Assembly (NCBI GenBank): GCA_003694975.1 | Contig: RFJH01000107.1 | Coordinates: forward strand, 1-6,844 | Origin: Anaerolineae bacterium | GTDB taxonomy: Bacteria; Chloroflexota; Anaerolineae; Anaerolineales; Villigracilaceae | Direction: 5' to 3' | Length of the DNA: 6,844 bases | Part shown: piece by piece, positions 1 to 6,669 of the stretch | How the letters are laid out: each line of letters begins with the position of its first letter | How positions within the stretch are numbered: the stretch's first letter is position 1 | Notes under the pieces: generated by a model | What the model saw: the letters and a program-made list of their open reading frames with translations, nothing else | Databases searched by the model: none | What the model was told of the DNA's origin: nothing | Translations under genes and position numbers: made by a program

Positions 1-8
1 ATAGGATA

Positions 9-773
9 ATGCTGACGCGCGCCCAGATCCAACGCCTGGCCCAGCGGAATCACATCGGCATCCAGACTCAGGAGCGCGATTACATCCAGCACGTCTTGCT
101 CTACTTACTGTACACCCGCTCTCAGGCGTTGATCTTCAAAGGCGGCACAGCCCTGCGCATCATCTACCGGGGAAACCGCTATTCGGAAGATCTGGATTTC
201 AACGGTCCCGATGACGTTACAGTCATTCAGGGATTGTGGCAAGAGGTGATTTCGGGCTTACAGGATTTCGGCATGAGCGCAGAGATACGGAACGCCTGGC
301 AATCGGAGGTCGGGTACAGTTTCGATGTCAGTTATCGCGGGCCGCTGTACGATGGACGCGACCGCACTAAAGGAAAAATCCGCGTGGATATCAGCCTGAG
401 GCAGGAAATAGTCGCCACGCGCCGCGCCCTGGTCACGCCGGAATACGATGACCTGCGCCCTTTCGTCATCACAGCGCTGACCGTTGAACATCTCATGGCA
501 GAGAAGATGCGTGCGTTGTTGGTGCGCGGGAAACCGCGTGACCTATACGATCTATGGTTGCTCACCGCGCAAGGGATAAAAATTGACTCCGGATTGCTCC
601 GGCAAAAAATGGAACTCTACGATCTGGTGATTACTCCCCAGGTGTTCGATGAGGCCGTGGGAAAAGCAGCAGCAAATTGGGAACGCGACCTGCGCCCCCT
701 GCTCCCCCAATTCGTCACCTGGGATGAGGTATCCCCCGTCATTGAAAACTTGAAGGCCTTTCTGTACACTTAA
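9..773 (+). CDS. AbiEii-family nucleotidyltransferase toxin
   Basis: A 254-residue protein of the AbiEii / nucleotidyltransferase toxin family (DNA polymerase beta-like fold). Seen: the nucleotide-binding signature FKGGTALR (residues 43-50), then SEDLDF (59-64) with the two metal-binding aspartates D61 and D63; a third acidic position D127 in KIRVDIS; and the C-terminal family block AEKMRAL (164-170) followed by RDLYDLW (177-183). Family knowledge: AbiEii proteins are toxins of AbiE phage-abortive-infection / type IV toxin-antitoxin pairs, and related MenT toxins add nucleotides to tRNA acceptor ends. All catalytic motifs look intact and the length is normal. The start forms a TAATG overlap with a possible upstream stop (TAA 7-9), as expected if an antitoxin gene (AbiEi type) ends there, but that gene lies outside the window. 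An AGGA at 3-6 is very close to the ATG. GC content looks lower than in the neighbouring gene (50% in 541-660 by hand count, against 65% in 2701-2760), which may point to transfer. The family call is secure; the target is unknown. Confidence 0.9.
   Translation: MLTRAQIQRLAQRNHIGIQTQERDYIQHVLLYLLYTRSQALIFKGGTALRIIYRGNRYSEDLDFNGPDDVTVIQGLWQEVISGLQDFGMSAEIRNAWQSEVGYSFDVSYRGPLYDGRDRTKGKIRVDISLRQEIVATRRALVTPEYDDLRPFVITALTVEHLMAEKMRALLVRGKPRDLYDLWLLTAQGIKIDSGLLRQKMELYDLVITPQVFDEAVGKAAANWERDLRPLLPQFVTWDEVSPVIENLKAFLYT
742..770 (+). promoter_or_regulatory. possible sigma70-type promoter for the formate dehydrogenase gene
   Basis: TTGAAA (742-747) and TACACT (765-770) are separated by 17 bases, matching the -35/-10 consensus at 5 of 6 and 4 of 6 positions. 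Transcription would begin near 777, right at the GAGG ribosome-binding sequence of the next gene, leaving a leader of about 9 bases. This lies inside the last codons of the AbiEii gene, so it could let the dehydrogenase be transcribed separately from the toxin gene. Such matches also occur by chance, so the call is tentative. Confidence 0.3.
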
Positions 774-776
774 AGC

Positions 777-780
777 GAGG
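777..780 (+). promoter_or_regulatory. ribosome binding site deciding the fdhA start
   Basis: GAGG at 777-780 lies 5 bases before ATG 786. An in-frame GTG at 780 would overlap this Shine-Dalgarno sequence and leave it no spacing, so ATG 786 is the better start. The protein then begins MISITLNG, which matches the usual beginning of the 2Fe-2S domain in this family. Confidence 0.6.
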
Positions 781-785
781 TGCCC

Positions 786-3602
786 ATGATTTCAATCACC
801 CTCAACGGACAGAAAATCGAGGCCCGCGAAGGGCAGACCATCCTGGAGGTCGCCCGCGAGCACGGTATCCGCATCCCCACCCTGTGCTATCACAAAGACC
901 TCTCCCCCACCGGCAACTGCCGTATCTGCGTGGTGGAGGTCAAGGGAGCGCGCTTCCTGCAAGCCGCCTGTGTGACTCAGGTGTGGGATGGCATGGAGAT
1001 CGAGACCCACAGCGAGAAGGCTGTCGCCTCGCGCAAACGGACGCTCTCCCTGATGCTCGCCAACCACCCTCCAGATTGCCTGACCTGCGACGCCAGCGGC
1101 TCATGCGAACTGCAAGACCTGGCCTACGAGTACCAGGTCGAGGTGCCGGCGTGGGGTGCGAAGGGGACACGCTACCCGGTGGATAGCGACCCGAACCCCT
1201 TCATCCGCGTGGACATGAACAAGTGCATCCTCTGCCGCCGCTGCGTGCTGGCCTGCGCCGAGATTCAGGTGCGCGATGTGTGGGGCGTGGCGAAGCGCGG
1301 CTTCGAGGAGGTCATCGTCGCCGGCGCGGGGACGACCATGCTCGAGGCGCGCTGCGAATCCTGTGGGCAGTGCGTGGCCTACTGCCCCACCGGCGCGCTG
1401 ACCAACAAGATGTCCTACGGATTGGGGCGCGCCCATCAGATCGAAAAAGTCACCACCACCTGCGGCTACTGCGGCGTGGGCTGTCAGTTCGATCTCCAGG
1501 TGCGGGATGGCCGTATCATCGGCGTCGCCTCGAACCCGAACGCGCCGGTCAACGGCATGGCGCTGTGCGTCAAGGGGCGCTACGGCTGGGATTACATTCA
1601 CCACCCCGACCGGCTGACGAAGCCAATGGTCAGGCGGTATCTCCTGGAAGGGAAAGAAAAGCCAAAGACACCCCTTTCCGAACGTTCGGCCTCCGCCCTG
1701 TGGGAGTGGGTCGAAACGGACTGGGATACAGCCCTGGGTCTCGCCGCGCAACGCCTCGGTCGGGCGCGCGAGGCGCATGGTCCGGATAGCGTCGGCGTGC
1801 TGACCTCGGCGAAGTGTCTCAACGAAGAGAACTACCTGATGAACAAGTTCGCCCGACAGGTCATCGGGACGAACAACATAGACCACTGCGCCCGTCTCTG
1901 ACACTCTTCCACCGTGGCCGGTCTGGCCACTGCATTCGGTTCGGGCGCCATGACCAACTCGATGGATGACATCGCCGCAAACGCGCAGGCCATGTTCGTC
2001 ATCGGCTCGAACACCACCGAGCAACACCCCGTCTTCGGGACGATGATCCGGCGCGCCGTGCGTCAACGCGGCGTGAAACTGATTGTCGCCGACCCGCGCC
2101 GCATTGACCTGGTGGATTTCGCCGTCCTCCACCTGCAACAGAAACCCGGCACGGACATCGCCCTGCTGAACGGCCTGATGTACATCATCCTGGAGAAGGG
2201 CTGGGAGGATAAGGAGTTCATCGCGGCGCGCACGGAAGGCTTCGAGGCCTTCAAAGAGACCGTCATGCGCTATCCGCCGGAGAAGGTCTCCGAAATCACG
2301 GGCGTGCCGGTGGAGAAACTCTATCAGGCAGCGGAAATCATGGGCACGGTCAAGCCAATGGCCGTGATGTGGGCGATGGGCATCACGCAGCACATCATCG
2401 GCACACAAAACGTGCTCAACTTGGCCAACCTGCAAATGCTCCTGGGCAATATGGGCGTGCCCGGCGGCGGGACGAACCCCCTGCGCGGTCAAAACAACGT
2501 CCAGGGCGCATGTGACCTGGGCGGCCTGCCCAACGTCTATCCCGCCTATCAAAAAGTCACCAGCGAGGAAGCGCGCAAGAAATTCGAGGCCGCCTGGGGC
2601 GTGCCGCTCGCCCCCCACGTCGGCATGACGGTCACCGAGATGATGCCCGGCATCCTGGAGGGCAAAATCCACGCCCTCTACATCCTGGGCGAAGACCCCA
2701 TCATGTCCGACCCGCACACGGAGCACATCCGCGAGTGCCTGGAGCAGGTGGACTTCCTCCTCCTGCAGGAGATTTTCCCCTCCGAGACCTCGCATTACGC
2801 TGATATCCTCCTGCCGGGTGCGACCTTTGCCGAGAAGACGGGCACGTTCACGAACACCGAGCGTCGCGTGCAGATGGTGCATCAAGCCATCGAGCCGCCC
2901 GGAGAAGCCCGCCCCGACTGGTGGATCACGATGGAACTGGCAAAGCGCCTCCTGGAGGGACGCGTCCTCGCCCCCGATGCGCCTTACGCCTCCTGGGAAT
3001 ACAGCAGCACGCGCGACATTATGAAGGAGATCAACGCCCTGGCCCCCTCCTACGGCGGCATCACCCACGAACGCCTGGAGGCCGGGGAGCGCCTGCAATG
3101 GCCCTGCCCGGACGAGAACCACCCCGGCACGCCCATCCTGCATGTCGGCAAGTTCGCGCGCGGACTGGGCAAATTCCACCCCATCGAGCACATCCCGCCC
3201 GCCGAGGAACCCACCGACGACTACCCCTTCGTGATGAGCACCGGGCGCGTGCTCTACCACTGGCACGGCGGCGAGATGACGCGCCGCGCGAAGGGCATCA
3301 TGCAGGTCTACGGGCAGGCGCTGATCGAAATCAACCCGGAAGACGCCGAGAGACTCGGCCTCGATGGCGGCAAACGCGTCCGCGTGACCTCGCGCCGCGG
3401 CAGCATCGAGGCCGAAGCCTGGGTCACCGAGCGCGTCCCGCCGGGCATGGTCTACGCCAACTTCCACTTCCCGGACGCCTCGGCGAACGAACTCACCCAG
3501 GCCGTGCTCGACCCCGTGGCGAAAATCCCGGAGTACAAGGTGACGGCGGTCAAGGTGGAGGTAGTAGGGGAAACCGCCGGAGCGACGCGCTCAAAAGTAT
3601 AA
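786..3602 (+). CDS. fdhA: selenocysteine-containing formate dehydrogenase, catalytic subunit (in-frame UGA = Sec372)
   Basis: Catalytic Mo/W-bis-MGD formate dehydrogenase, 938 residues with selenocysteine read at TGA 1899-1901. It oxidises formate to CO2, or runs the reverse reaction, probably in the cytoplasm since no Tat signal is seen. Domains: NuoG-like 2Fe-2S domain (C34, C45, C48, C62); His-Cys 4Fe-4S site (H94, C98, C101, C107); two 4Fe-4S ferredoxin sites (C147/150/153/157 and C190/193/196/200); catalytic 4Fe-4S domain (C226, C229, C233, C261, with K263); active site HCARL-Sec372-H373; NPLRGQNNVQGACD with R567, matching the catalytic Arg of E. coli FdhF; C-terminal pterin-dinucleotide-binding domain from about 813, ending in the family-typical DPVAKIPEYK. 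The frame is unbroken on both sides of the TGA. The N-terminal Fe-S extension of about 220 residues is typical of NAD(P)- or hydrogenase-coupled enzymes such as clostridial FdhA, yet no diaphorase gene is next to it here. Residues about 285-306 form a charged insertion before WDTAL. A pseudogene is unlikely given full motif conservation and the SECIS element. Confidence 0.95.
1899..1901 (+). other. recoded UGA codon (selenocysteine)
   Basis: This TGA falls between CARL and HSSTVAGL, where E. coli FdhF has its Sec followed by HGPSVAGL. Homologues carry Sec or Cys here as the Mo/W ligand. Decoding needs SelA/SelB/SelC/SelD, none of which is encoded in the window. An annotation that treats this as a stop would give two false proteins, ending at 1901 and starting about 1914 at a GTG. 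Confidence 0.94.
1902..1930 (+). promoter_or_regulatory. bacterial SECIS element
   Basis: A perfect 6-bp stem, GTGGCC (1914-1919) with GGCCAC (1925-1930), closes a 5-base GGTCT apical loop (1920-1924). The loop starts 18 bases after the UGA. In E. coli fdhF the SelB-recognised loop is also GGUCU, six codons after the Sec codon, and also encodes the Gly-Leu pair. The lower stem is poor: I see only scattered pairs between 1902-1913 and 1931-1942. The bulged U known from the E. coli element has no visible counterpart. Confidence 0.88.
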
Positions 3603-3606
3603 GAGA

Positions 3607-3639
3607 TGAGGGATGGCTTGCACCACCGGCCATCCCTCA
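3607..3639 (+). terminator. hairpin just after fdhA, possible terminator
   Basis: TGAGGGATGGC (3607-3617) pairs perfectly over 11 bp with GCCATCCCTCA (3629-3639) around an 11-base loop, 4 bases after the fdhA stop. No T-tract follows, so it is not a classical intrinsic terminator. It may end transcription less efficiently or protect the 3' end of the mRNA. Confidence 0.45.
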
Positions 3640-3643
3640 CCGC

Positions 3644-3667
3644 GCATGAGCGCTCCCCTGCTCATGC
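3644..3667 (+). repeat. inverted repeat (8 bp arms)
   Basis: GCATGAGC (3644-3651) and GCTCATGC (3660-3667) are exact reverse complements around an 8-base loop. This is the second of four consecutive inverted repeats in the 185-base spacer between fdhA and the tldD-like gene. Function unknown. Confidence 0.5.
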
Positions 3668-3672
3668 TCTTC

Positions 3673-3714
3673 CCCCGTCGCTTCGGAGACTCCGCTCCTG
3701 CTCAAGCGGCGGGG
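3673..3714 (+). repeat. inverted repeat (11 bp arms, one G-U pair)
   Basis: CCCCGTCGCTT (3673-3683) pairs with AAGCGGCGGGG (3704-3714) with one G-U wobble. The 20-base loop contains a small nested CGGA/TCCG hairpin (3684-3694). A segment at 3693-3707 resembles 3651-3667 (CGCTCC...TGCTCA...GC), so the spacer also carries an imperfect direct repeat. Function unknown; it could be an RNA structure or a degenerate dispersed repeat. Confidence 0.5.
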
Positions 3715-3730
3715 TCTTCCCGATTGCAAT

Positions 3731-3754
3731 GGGGCAACCCGGCCCGGTTGCCCC
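3731..3754 (+). repeat. inverted repeat with GGGCAAC/GTTGCCC core, copy 1
   Basis: GGGGCAACC (3731-3739) and GGTTGCCCC (3746-3754) form a perfect 9-bp stem with a 6-base loop (CGGCCC). The arm core GGGCAAC/GTTGCCC recurs in the hairpin at 6634-6664. It ends 15 bases before the ribosome binding site of the tldD-like gene, so in RNA it would form in that gene's leader if transcription starts upstream. Confidence 0.55.
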
Positions 3755-3771
3755 CGGCTCACCATCACCGG

Positions 3772-3777
3772 AAGGAG
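3772..3777 (+). promoter_or_regulatory. ribosome binding site of the tldD-like gene
   Basis: AAGGAG, within GGAAGGAG (3770-3777), lies 10 bases before ATG 3788. It is the strongest Shine-Dalgarno sequence in the window and fixes the start. Confidence 0.75.
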
Positions 3778-3787
3778 AAAACTCATT

Positions 3788-5242
3788 ATGCGCGAACAAC
3801 TTCGCCGAGAAATCGAGCGCCTCAAGTCGCTGGGCGCGACCTACGTGGATGCCCGCTGGTATCCCTTCGAGGAACAGAACTACCTGATGATGTGGAACGG
3901 CAATTTGAAGGTCACCGACGCCTCCCGCGAGAGCGGCGTGGGGGTGCGGGTGCTCTATCGGGGTGCCTGGGGCTTTTCGGCCTCGTCCGATCTGAGCAAC
4001 CTGCGCGCTCTGTTTGATAAGGCGTTCGACAACGCCCGCATCGCTGCCGAGCGCGTCACCTTCCCCGTCCGCCTGGCGGAGAAAGACGCCTTGCAGGCCT
4101 CCTTCGAAAGCCCTTGCCGCATTGACCCCTTCGAGGTCCCACTGGAAGAAAAGGTGGCCTTTCTGAAGGCCATGGACGAAAAACTCAATCAGCCAGGTGT
4201 CGAGCAGCGCACCGGCGATCTCAATTTCATTCGCAAGCAAATCGTCTTCCTCGATTCGGAGGGCAGTGAGATCGAAAAACGGATCACCGAGGTCTTTGCC
4301 CGTCTGCGAGTCTCCGGGCGAGACGAGGACGGGGTTTCCCACGTGCGCACGTTCACGCTGGGACGACGCGGGGAGACGCGCGGCTGGGAGTCGATGGATA
4401 TGGAGTACTTCGCCGAGCAGGCCGAGCGCATCGTCCGCGAGATGAATCAGGTGCGCACCGCCGAACCCTGCCCAAAGGACGACCGCGCCGTGATCCTCCT
4501 GCCGGGCATCATGTATCTGCAAACCCACGAGACCATCGGTCACGCCCTGGAACTGGACCGCATCCTGGGCTACGAACTGGCCTACGCCGGCGGCTCATTC
4601 GTCCGCCTGGAGGACTTCGGCACCTTGCGCTACGGTTCGGAGAAACTGACCGTCCGCGCCGACGCCACCCTGCCCAACTCGCCGGGGAGTTTCGGCTACG
4701 ATGACGACGGCGTGCCGGCACAAAACAACCTGCTGATTGATAAAGGCATCCTGGTCGGGGCCATCACCGGGCGGCAGATGGTGGAGGAGGCCAACGCCCG
4801 CGCCCGGCGGCGGATTTTCGAGGGCAGCAGCGGAGCCAATCGCGCCACGGCCTTCTATCGCGTGCCCATCGAACGCATGACCAACATCAACATCGACCCC
4901 GGCACCGACGGCACCCTGGACGACATCGTCCGCAACACCGAGCGGGGCATCGTGCTGGACGGCGAACGAAGTTGGTCCATCGGCTCTAACCGCGAACAAT
5001 TCCACTTCGCCGTCGAGATCGGCTGGCTGGTGGAAGACGGCCAGATCAGCCGCGTGGTCAAGAACGCCACCTACAAAGGCGATACGCTGAAATTCTGGAA
5101 CTCGCTCTCGGCCGTGGGCGACGAATCGACCTGGGAAGTCAAATTCGTTGATAACTGCGGCAAAGGCCAGCCCAACCAAGTCATGCAACTGGGACACGGC
5201 GTGCCGGTCTGCCGCTTCGATAACGTCCGCATAGGAGAATAG
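3788..5242 (+). CDS. tldD: TldD-family metalloprotease (active subunit)
   Basis: A 484-residue TldD/PmbA-family zinc metallopeptidase, close to the usual length. The family works as a TldD-TldE heterodimer that cleaves unfolded or flexible peptides inside a closed chamber; in E. coli it degrades CcdA antitoxin and matures microcin B17. Seen: N-terminal TldD domain (about 1-130, with GVGVRVLYRGAWGFSASSDL); the zinc motif HETIGH (H247, E248, H252) followed by ALELD; a C-terminal region with RMTNINIDPG and a conserved ending around NCGKG, where C457 matches the cysteine zinc ligand of E. coli TldD. All expected metal ligands and the catalytic Glu are present, so it should be active. No signal peptide or membrane segment is visible, so it is cytoplasmic. 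The TldE partner starts 2 bases after its stop. The family and active-subunit assignment are firm. Natural substrates are unknown, and members of the wider family also process RiPP-type peptides, but no precursor gene is apparent here. Confidence 0.93.
   Translation: MREQLRREIERLKSLGATYVDARWYPFEEQNYLMMWNGNLKVTDASRESGVGVRVLYRGAWGFSASSDLSNLRALFDKAFDNARIAAERVTFPVRLAEKDALQASFESPCRIDPFEVPLEEKVAFLKAMDEKLNQPGVEQRTGDLNFIRKQIVFLDSEGSEIEKRITEVFARLRVSGRDEDGVSHVRTFTLGRRGETRGWESMDMEYFAEQAERIVREMNQVRTAEPCPKDDRAVILLPGIMYLQTHETIGHALELDRILGYELAYAGGSFVRLEDFGTLRYGSEKLTVRADATLPNSPGSFGYDDDGVPAQNNLLIDKGILVGAITGRQMVEEANARARRRIFEGSSGANRATAFYRVPIERMTNINIDPGTDGTLDDIVRNTERGIVLDGERSWSIGSNREQFHFAVEIGWLVEDGQISRVVKNATYKGDTLKFWNSLSAVGDESTWEVKFVDNCGKGQPNQVMQLGHGVPVCRFDNVRIGE
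5233..5237 (+). promoter_or_regulatory. ribosome binding site for the GTG-started tldE-like gene
   Basis: AGGAG at 5233-5237 lies inside the last codons of the tldD-like gene, 7 bases before GTG 5245. This spacing supports the GTG start and suggests translational coupling. Confidence 0.7.
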
Positions 5243-5244
5243 CC

Positions 5245-6630
5245 GTGAAAGACCGCATCCTGCAAACCCTGCACGACCTGCGCCGTTACGCCCGGGAGAA
5301 GGGGTATGAAGTATCCCTCTTCTTCCATGTGGAAGATAGTTACCTGATGCGCTTCGCCAACTCGGCCATCTCGTTGAACACGAACGAACACCTCATCCGC
5401 TTCGAGGCTACCGCCTACGATGGCCGCAAACGCGCCTCCTATGAGATGATTACCAACCTGGACGATGTGGAGGCCCTGAAAACCGGCATCGACACGGCGG
5501 CGGAGATGGTCGAGCACGCCATGCCCCTGACCTACGAGCCGACCATCCCCGTACTCCCCGAAACGTTCATTGACGAAAGCAACTGGGACGCGGAACTGGC
5601 CTCCGTGAGCAACGAAGAACGCCTGGCCTACTTCAACACCGCCGTCAAGGGCCTGGAAACGGAGGAAATCCGGCTCTCCGGCATCTTCTCCAACGGCACG
5701 AACGTCCTGGCGCACACCAACACCCGCTCCGAGCACGCCCAATACTTTCAGACCTCGGACGCGCAAATCACCGCCGTCCTCTCTCACGAACGGCTCAAAT
5801 GGGAAGTGAGCGCCGGACAATCTGCCCAGCGCAAGACGGACCTCGACCCCCAGGCACTGCGTGCCGAACTGGCGTTCCTGGTGAAGCACTATCGCGAGGA
5901 CCCTCCTCAACAACTTCCCCTGGGGAACTACGATATCGTCTTCGGCCCGGCGGCGACCGCCGACCTTGTTCGTATTATGAACTGGATCGGCTTCAACGGC
6001 GGCATGATGAAGCGCGGTTACTCTTTCTTGAAAGAAGAAGAGGTAGGCCGGCAGGTGCTCTCACCCCTCTTCACCCTCACCGACGACCCCACCCGTCGGG
6101 AGACGTTCCCCTTCCGGCGCGACTTCACCGGCATCGAGCGCAAACCCTTCCCGCTTTTCGAGCGCGGCGTGTTCAAAGGCTTCATCTGGTCACAGGACGA
6201 GGCCGATGAGTTCGGCGCTCAGCCCACAGGTCACACGGTCATGCACAACAGCCTGGTGATGGCGGGCGGCGAGATGGCCGTAGACTCCCTGGAAGAACTG
6301 GTCGCTCAGCGGCGCGAAAACGACCTGCTCTACGTCCCCTTCCTGCACTACATGAACATCGTCAACCCTTCCCAGGGAGTGGTCACCGCCAGTTCGCGCT
6401 TCGGCGCGCTGCTGCTCAAGGCCGATGGCTCCATCGCCATCCCTTACAACGTGCGCCTGACGCACAGCCTGAAGACCATCTTCGGGGAGAACCTGGCCTG
6501 GCTCTCCCGCAAGACCGTCCCCCACAACACCTCCAGCAGTTACGGGGCACGCAACCCGACGGCGGTGATCGTGCCGCGTTTCCTCTGCGTGAACGACCTG
6601 GCGATCTCCCACTCGAACGACTCGTTCTAA
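5245..6630 (+). CDS. tldE: TldE/PmbA-family protein (non-catalytic partner of TldD)
   Basis: A 461-residue TldD/PmbA-family protein starting at GTG, 2 bases after the tldD-like stop, and most likely the TldE (PmbA) half of the heterodimeric protease. Seen: an N-terminal domain like TldD's (DSYLMRFANSAISLNTNE, then RFEATAYDGRKRASYE); a middle region with GIFSNGTNVLAHTNTRSEH; a C-terminal barrel-type region from about 225 (NYDIVFGPAATADLVRIM...). It lacks HExxxH, as expected for TldE, which forms the chamber but binds no zinc. A histidine-rich stretch (GHTVMHNS, encoded near 6230-6250) and HYMNIVNPSQGVVTASS follow the usual pattern of the C-terminal domain. No signal peptide. Its length is near that of E. 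coli PmbA. Assignment to the family is firm; calling it TldE rather than another inactive paralogue rests on the pairing and the missing zinc motif. Confidence 0.88.
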   Translation: MKDRILQTLHDLRRYAREKGYEVSLFFHVEDSYLMRFANSAISLNTNEHLIRFEATAYDGRKRASYEMITNLDDVEALKTGIDTAAEMVEHAMPLTYEPTIPVLPETFIDESNWDAELASVSNEERLAYFNTAVKGLETEEIRLSGIFSNGTNVLAHTNTRSEHAQYFQTSDAQITAVLSHERLKWEVSAGQSAQRKTDLDPQALRAELAFLVKHYREDPPQQLPLGNYDIVFGPAATADLVRIMNWIGFNGGMMKRGYSFLKEEEVGRQVLSPLFTLTDDPTRRETFPFRRDFTGIERKPFPLFERGVFKGFIWSQDEADEFGAQPTGHTVMHNSLVMAGGEMAVDSLEELVAQRRENDLLYVPFLHYMNIVNPSQGVVTASSRFGALLLKADGSIAIPYNVRLTHSLKTIFGENLAWLSRKTVPHNTSSSYGARNPTAVIVPRFLCVNDLAISHSNDSF

Positions 6631-6633
6631 GAG

Positions 6634-6664
6634 GGTAGGGCAACTTCCCGACAGTTGCCCTACC
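6634..6664 (+). terminator. hairpin after the tldE-like gene (GGGCAAC/GTTGCCC core, copy 2)
   Basis: GGTAGGGCAACT (6634-6645) and AGTTGCCCTACC (6653-6664) are exact reverse complements: a 12-bp stem with a 7-base loop, starting 3 bases after the stop codon. No T-tract follows, so termination is plausible but not certain. It shares its arm core with the inverted repeat at 3731-3754, so it may instead be a dispersed palindromic repeat. Confidence 0.5.
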
Positions 6665-6669
6665 TCCAA

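Larger units (their letters stand above)
3603..3787. other. non-coding spacer between fdhA and the tldD-like gene
   Basis: This 185-base spacer holds four successive inverted repeats (listed separately) and ends in a strong Shine-Dalgarno sequence. I found no convincing -35/-10 pair in it and no believable small gene. Frames open across it on both strands run into the start of the tldD-like gene as shadows, with low-complexity Arg/Pro/Ser-rich translations. Confidence 0.6.

Noticed and set aside
1899..1901. Nonsense mutation making fdhA a pseudogene
   Set aside because: The stop is TGA, falls exactly at the Sec position, and is followed by a correctly spaced GGUCU stem-loop. Both flanks keep all catalytic residues.
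1101..3467. A 788-codon open frame on the minus strand opposite fdhA
   Set aside because: It is a shadow of the GC-rich fdhA gene. Its translation is rich in Arg, Ala, Asp, His and Val without recognisable domains, while the + strand carries every FDH motif over the same stretch.
1914..3602. A separate GTG-started molybdopterin oxidoreductase gene downstream of the TGA
   Set aside because: The GTG is the first base triplet of the SECIS stem and encodes an internal Val. The frame is continuous with 786-1901, and the fragment would lack the Fe-S ligands and the active-site residue.
3606..4017. Open frames on the + strand crossing the spacer into the tldD-like gene
   Set aside because: Their translations are low-complexity Ser/Pro/Arg-rich, they overlap the well-supported TldD start, and no ribosome binding site supports them. 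The inverted repeats explain the spacer better.
3662..5913. Long minus-strand open frames opposite the tldD/tldE-like genes
   Set aside because: They mirror the GC-biased third codon positions of the + strand genes, show no domain-like sequence, and overlap strongly supported coding regions.
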